Shown piece after piece: positions 32,794-36,392 of a DNA stretch of 36,392 nucleotides (its first letter is position 1; each line of letters starts with the position of its first letter). The notes beneath the pieces were generated by a model. It did no database searches and was not told the DNA's origin. It worked only from the letters and a program-made list of their open reading frames with translations. The stretch is from Bacillota bacterium. GTDB lineage: Bacteria > Bacillota > Dethiobacteria > Dethiobacterales > Dethiobacteraceae. The DNA is taken from NCBI GenBank assembly GCA_012521405.1, contig JAAYMK010000134.1, positions 1 through 36,392 on the forward strand. The letters are read 5' to 3'. The position numbers were made by a program, and so were the translations under genes.

Positions 32794-34401
32794 ATGCGGC
32801 GAATGCTACTGGCGGCTTTAAGTCTTGTGCTTTTGTTTTTAAGCGGTTGCCATGGACATAAAGAGCATGCTACCGGACAAGAAACTGAATTGCATGTGGC
32901 AGCCATGGCCGGTCCTATAACATTGAATCCGCTTTTTTTGCGTGATAGCGCTTCGGCGGAAGTGGCATCCCTCTTGCACGCCACACTTTTAGTTACCGAC
33001 CCTGATACTTTAGCCCCACAGCCTCATTTGGTGTCTTCCTGGGAAGTTTTGGAGGACAATCTTACTTATATTTTTACTTTACATGAAAATGCATATTGGA
33101 CGGATGGGTTGCCCATTACGGCTGAAGATGCAGCTTTCACCATGCGTGTAATCTGTCACCCTGATTATACAGGTTGGCTGTTTTTGCCCCTGCAATATGT
33201 GGCCGGAGCACAAGAATATAAACAAAACCATCAATCTCTTTTTGCCGACGGTTTTATCGCAGGGATAAAGGTGCTCGATGAGAAGACATTTTCTATAACC
33301 TTAAAAGAACCTTATGCACCATTTTTGTCCTTTTTAACCTTTCCGCTTTTACCGGCTCATCTTTTAAGTTCAGTGGAAGTGAGGCGGCTGGAAGCACATG
33401 AATATTCATTTAAACTGCCGGTTAGTTCAGGACCATATCTTTTGGCGGCATGGGATACGGACGAATATGTACATGTTAAGGCCAATCCCAACTTTTTTTT
33501 AGGCAAACCCAAGATTGAGCATATTTATTACCGGTTTGTCCCCAATGTGGAAACACAAGTCATAGAACTTTTGGCCGGTAAATTGGATCTTATTCCCACA
33601 GCGGTAAAAGTTGAAGACGTAAGCCGGCTGCAGGCCGATCCGCAAATAAAAATCTATACCAATCCGCGCCTTGTTTACGACTATATTGCCATTAATACGA
33701 AAAAAGATTCACCGCTACAGGACAGGCGTGTGCGGCAAGCCTTGGCCACACTGGTGGATAGGCGCGAAATTGTAAATAATGTACTGTTAGGTTTTGCGGA
33801 TCCCCTTTACGGTCCTCTTTTACCACTGCATTTTGCTTACGACCGCTCGCTTCATACTGAAGCTGTTGATTTGGCGGCGGCAAGGGAGCTTCTAGTGGCA
33901 GCGGGGTATAAGAACTTGCAATTAAACCTGGTTTTTAACGCCGGCAACCTTGTGCGTGAAAACGTTGCCCTCCTGTTAAAAGAACAGGCGGCAAAAATAG
34001 GTATTGATATACAATTGTCGCTTTTGGAATGGGAAGCATTCCTGGCTGCCATCAATGAAGGGGATTATGAACTGGCTATTTTAGGCCGGGGAGTGGAGGC
34101 AGACCCTGACTTGACTTACCATTGGCATTCTGAAAGTCTAGGGAATGCTTTAGGTTATAAAAACGAGGAAGTTGACATTTTATTGGAGCAAGCAATCAAA
34201 GCAACCACTCAAGAAGAGAGGGCAACTCTTTATCGCCAGGCACAGAAAAAAATTGTGGCCGATATTCCGGCCATCTGGCTTTATTCCCGTCAGGCCATTC
34301 ATGCAGTGAGCGCCGCTGTAGAAAACTTCCGTCCCCACCCTGAGTCGGTTTTCTTTAATGTGCATGAATGGACGCTAAAAGCCGAGGAGGAAAATATGTG
34401 A
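32794..34401 (+). CDS. dppA: Peptide-binding lipoprotein of an ABC transporter (SBP family 5)
   Basis: The solute-binding protein of a dipeptide/oligopeptide or nickel importer. The N-terminus is a lipoprotein signal with lipobox LSGC, lipidated Cys19. The family 5 fold is shown by TLNPLFLRDS near the start, LVSSWEVLEDNLTYIFTLHENAYWTDGLPI, SFLTFPLLPAHLL, and DRRVRQALATLVDRREIVNNVL. It has 535 residues. The ATG at 32794 follows GGGAGGTGG. The permease genes follow directly; its stop overlaps dppB. Dpp, Opp, App and Nik types are not reliably separable by sequence, so the symbol is provisional. Confidence 0.88.
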   Translation: MRRMLLAALSLVLLFLSGCHGHKEHATGQETELHVAAMAGPITLNPLFLRDSASAEVASLLHATLLVTDPDTLAPQPHLVSSWEVLEDNLTYIFTLHENAYWTDGLPITAEDAAFTMRVICHPDYTGWLFLPLQYVAGAQEYKQNHQSLFADGFIAGIKVLDEKTFSITLKEPYAPFLSFLTFPLLPAHLLSSVEVRRLEAHEYSFKLPVSSGPYLLAAWDTDEYVHVKANPNFFLGKPKIEHIYYRFVPNVETQVIELLAGKLDLIPTAVKVEDVSRLQADPQIKIYTNPRLVYDYIAINTKKDSPLQDRRVRQALATLVDRREIVNNVLLGFADPLYGPLLPLHFAYDRSLHTEAVDLAAARELLVAAGYKNLQLNLVFNAGNLVRENVALLLKEQAAKIGIDIQLSLLEWEAFLAAINEGDYELAILGRGVEADPDLTYHWHSESLGNALGYKNEEVDILLEQAIKATTQEERATLYRQAQKKIVADIPAIWLYSRQAIHAVSAAVENFRPHPESVFFNVHEWTLKAEEENM

Positions 34402-35348
34402 TTTTTCAACTGGTGCGGAGATTTACGCAAACCTTGCTTGTTTTATTCGGTGTTTCCATAGCTACCTTTTTAACCATGCACCTGGCACCTGGACATCCTT
34501 TGCAGGCAAATCCGGAACTACGCCTGGATCCCACTGCCGTGGAAAGGTGGCTGCAATTGAGAAATCTAGACCAGCCGTTACCGGCACAATATATTTCCTG
34601 GTTGAGCAGAATGCTGCGTGGTGATTTCGGCCAATCGTTGCTGTATAACCGGCCGGTTACGGAGTTAATTTTGGAACGTTTACCATCAACCCTACTTTTA
34701 ACGGTTCCCGCCTTTGTGCTGGGCTTGCTGTTGGCTATCATCGTGGGGATTTATGTGGCAAGAAAGCAAAACTCTTGGGCTGAGCGGCTAGTACAAATTT
34801 TTTCCCTGGCAGGCATATCTGTGCCCAGTTATTGGTTTGGCATAGTCCTGATAATTCTCTTTACTTATCGCTTTCCTCTTTTTTCCGCCGTAGGAATGCG
34901 GACTCCGGGTGACGGGAGCTTCTGGGATATCATCCAGCACATGGTACTGCCTTTAACGGTAATGATTTTTCATAATTTTGCCTACTATGTACGCCATGTG
35001 CGCAGTGCCGTTTTAAATGTGCTTAATTTGGATTTTGTGCGTGCCGCTAAAGCCCGGGGACTAACAGACAGGCAGGTAATGATCTTACATGTTTTGCCCA
35101 ACAGTGCCATACCTATTATTACTATAGCCACCCTTTCTTTGCCCATGTTATTTACAGGCGCCATGATGGCGGAACAAGTTTTTGCCTGGCCGGGGGTAGG
35201 CCGGTTTATTGTCACCTCAACCATGGCCAGGGATTATCCGGTAATTATGACGGTAAATTTGTACACTGCATCGCTGGTGGCCATAGCTAATTTTTTCGCA
35301 GATGTCCTTTACCTGTTGGTAGATCCGCGTTTAAGGGTAAAAGCATAG
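34398..35348 (+). CDS. dppB: ABC transporter permease, DppB/OppB type
   Basis: The first membrane subunit of the peptide importer. The protein begins IFQLVRRFTQTLLVLFGVSIATF with a first helix, then a family-typical periplasmic loop of about 80 residues (HLAPGHP, then NLDQPLPAQYISWLSRMLRGDFGQSL), then five further helices. The coupling EAA-type loop is RAAKARGLTDRQVMILHVLPN, and the end has GAMMAEQVFAWPGVGRF. GTG 34398 follows GAGGAGG by 7 bases and overlaps the dppA stop. 316 residues, normal. Confidence 0.9.
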   Translation: MIFQLVRRFTQTLLVLFGVSIATFLTMHLAPGHPLQANPELRLDPTAVERWLQLRNLDQPLPAQYISWLSRMLRGDFGQSLLYNRPVTELILERLPSTLLLTVPAFVLGLLLAIIVGIYVARKQNSWAERLVQIFSLAGISVPSYWFGIVLIILFTYRFPLFSAVGMRTPGDGSFWDIIQHMVLPLTVMIFHNFAYYVRHVRSAVLNVLNLDFVRAAKARGLTDRQVMILHVLPNSAIPIITIATLSLPMLFTGAMMAEQVFAWPGVGRFIVTSTMARDYPVIMTVNLYTASLVAIANFFADVLYLLVDPRLRVKA

Positions 35349-35360
35349 CGGAGGAAAACC

Positions 35361-36194
35361 ATGGCAAGATATAAAAATCCAGGCAATTTTGAATTTCTCA
35401 TTGGTATTAGCCTCATTCTTTTTTTATCAGCTCTGGCTTTTTTTGCCCCGGTATTGGCAAAACATGACCCATTTGCCACCAACACACAACAGTGGCTGCA
35501 ACCGCCCAGCATAGAACATCCTTTCGGTACGGACAGATTAGGCAGAGATATTTTCAGCCGTGTACTTTACGGTGCCCGTGTTTCTTTAGCTGTCGGGACT
35601 TTGTCCATGCTCCTGTCGGTAAGTATAGGGTTTTTACTGGGACTGGTCGCCGGTTACTTTGGCGGATTACTGGATGCCCTCATCATGCGCTTTACCGATA
35701 TTGTACTTGTTTTTCCCTCCATGCTGCTGGTACTGACCCTTGTGGCAGTTTTTGAGCCGGCTTTGTGGCTGGTAATATTTGTTATCGGTGGCACAGGTTG
35801 GCCCAGTGTGGCCAGGCTGGTACGCGGAGAAGTGCTGCAGCTGCGCACAAAAGAATTTGTCCAGTCAGCCAGGATGTTGGGGGCCAATCATTTCCGCATT
35901 ATGTTACACCACTTATTGCCCAATGCTTTAGGTCCGGTTTTGGTGGCGGCAACATTAAGTGTACCGGCGGCTGTCATGACTGAAGCCGGCATTAGTTATT
36001 TCGGTTTAGGGATTCAACCGCCGACACCCACATGGGGGAATATGTTACGCGACGCCCAGCTTTATTTGCGTCATGCTTGGTGGTATGCTTTGTTTCCCGG
36101 TTTGTTTATTTTTCTCACCGTTTTCGCCTTCCATCTTACGGGGGAAGGATTGCGCAAACAACTGGGATTAACCAGAACTACGCGGAGGGTTTGA
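35361..36194 (+). CDS. dppC: ABC transporter permease, DppC/OppC type
   Basis: The second membrane subunit. The short cytoplasmic N-terminus leads into the first helix (about 15-35). The conserved HPFGTDRLGRDIFSRVLYGAR follows near residue 50, then five more helices. The coupling loop is FVQSARMLGANHFRIMLHHLLPN, and the end has EAGISYFGLGIQPPTPTWGNML, all diagnostic of the OppC family. It has 277 residues. The ATG follows GCGGAGGAAAACC, 12 bases after dppB. The ATPase gene follows one base after its stop codon. Confidence 0.92.
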   Translation: MARYKNPGNFEFLIGISLILFLSALAFFAPVLAKHDPFATNTQQWLQPPSIEHPFGTDRLGRDIFSRVLYGARVSLAVGTLSMLLSVSIGFLLGLVAGYFGGLLDALIMRFTDIVLVFPSMLLVLTLVAVFEPALWLVIFVIGGTGWPSVARLVRGEVLQLRTKEFVQSARMLGANHFRIMLHHLLPNALGPVLVAATLSVPAAVMTEAGISYFGLGIQPPTPTWGNMLRDAQLYLRHAWWYALFPGLFIFLTVFAFHLTGEGLRKQLGLTRTTRRV

Positions 36195-36195
36195 C

Positions 36196-36392
36196 TTGCT
36201 AGTAGTAAAAGATTTACAAGTTTTTCTTAGCAGAAATGGTTTAACAGTGAAAGTAGTCCGCAAAATTTCTTTTTCCGCAGCGGCAGGTCAAATCTTAGGT
36301 ATTGTGGGAGAGTCCGGCAGCGGTAAAAGTATGACGGCTTTGGCACTGACCGGGCTTTTACCGCCTGAAGCCTCAGCCACAGGTTATATGTA
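36196..36392 (+). CDS. dppD: ABC transporter ATPase, DppD/OppD type (cut by the window end)
   Basis: The ATP-binding subunit powering the importer; only the first 65 codons are in the window. The start is TTG 36196, after GGAGGG (36184-36189), one base after the dppC stop. The visible part has LVVKDLQVFLSRNG and Walker A GIVGESGSGKSMTALALTG, the OppD/DppD pattern. The Q-loop, signature and Walker B would lie beyond the edge. It is truncated only by the window. Confidence 0.88.
   Translation, partial: MLVVKDLQVFLSRNGLTVKVVRKISFSAAAGQILGIVGESGSGKSMTALALTGLLPPEASATGYM

Noticed and set aside
1-36392. CRISPR array, insertion sequence, prophage, toxin-antitoxin or defence system
   Set aside because: No regular repeats, transposase, integrase, terminal inverted repeats or defence-type domains were seen; the content is a conserved housekeeping chromosome.

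Overview
The window reads as a stretch of chromosome from a spore-forming, low-to-moderate GC Gram-positive bacterium of the Firmicutes, most likely class Clostridia. Three things point there: Firmicute gene order, strong AGGAGG-type ribosome binding sites with many GTG/TTG starts, and sporulation-type genes (SpoIIM-like and YtaF). No rRNA, tRNA, CRISPR array, insertion sequence or prophage is visible. The window is densely coded, and no gene-free gap exceeds 300 bases (the longest is 10539-10782).

Layout. 1-2424: an ApbE-type lipoprotein, then three small or uncharacterised genes (54, 61 and 119 codons) with their own terminators. 2512-4245 (minus): rqcH. 4395-10538: Ca2+ P-type ATPase, yicC, remA, gmk, rpoZ, coaBC, ending at a strong terminator. 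10783-11391 (minus): a SpoIIM-like membrane protein. 11519-18061: priA, def, fmt, a DUF116 protein, a YugP-type zinc peptidase and rsmB. 18157-23341: rlmN, PP2C phosphatase, PASTA kinase prkC, rsgA, rpe. From rqcH to rpe this is the order known from Bacillus subtilis (yloA-yloB-yloC-remA-gmk-rpoZ-coaBC-priA-def-fmt-rsmB-rlmN-prpC-prkC-rsgA-rpe), with three extra genes here: spoIIM-like, DUF116 and yugP.

23379-31864: an FMN riboswitch with a terminator, then ribD-ribE-ribBA-ribH. These run with very short gaps or overlaps, and no visible terminator, into an ECF sigma factor, its zinc-finger anti-sigma factor, polA and mutM, up to a strong terminator at 31889. ytaF follows; polA-mutM-ytaF is again the B. 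subtilis order. 32794 to the end: a dipeptide/oligopeptide ABC transporter (dppA, dppB, dppC and the first 65 codons of an ATPase gene cut by the window edge).

How it works together. Most genes are housekeeping: nucleotide and CoA synthesis, replication restart, formyl-Met handling, rRNA methylation, ribosome assembly GTPase, ribosome rescue, a Ser/Thr kinase-phosphatase pair, flavin synthesis and DNA repair. I see no convincing new multi-gene system. The points most worth a second look are: (i) the riboswitch-controlled rib operon running into a sigma/anti-sigma pair whose reading frames overlap each other and polA; (ii) non-standard start codons, a near-certain CTG for rsgA and a possible ATT for ribE; (iii) the unexplained structured stretch at 10602-10721; (iv) the small uncharacterised genes near the left end.
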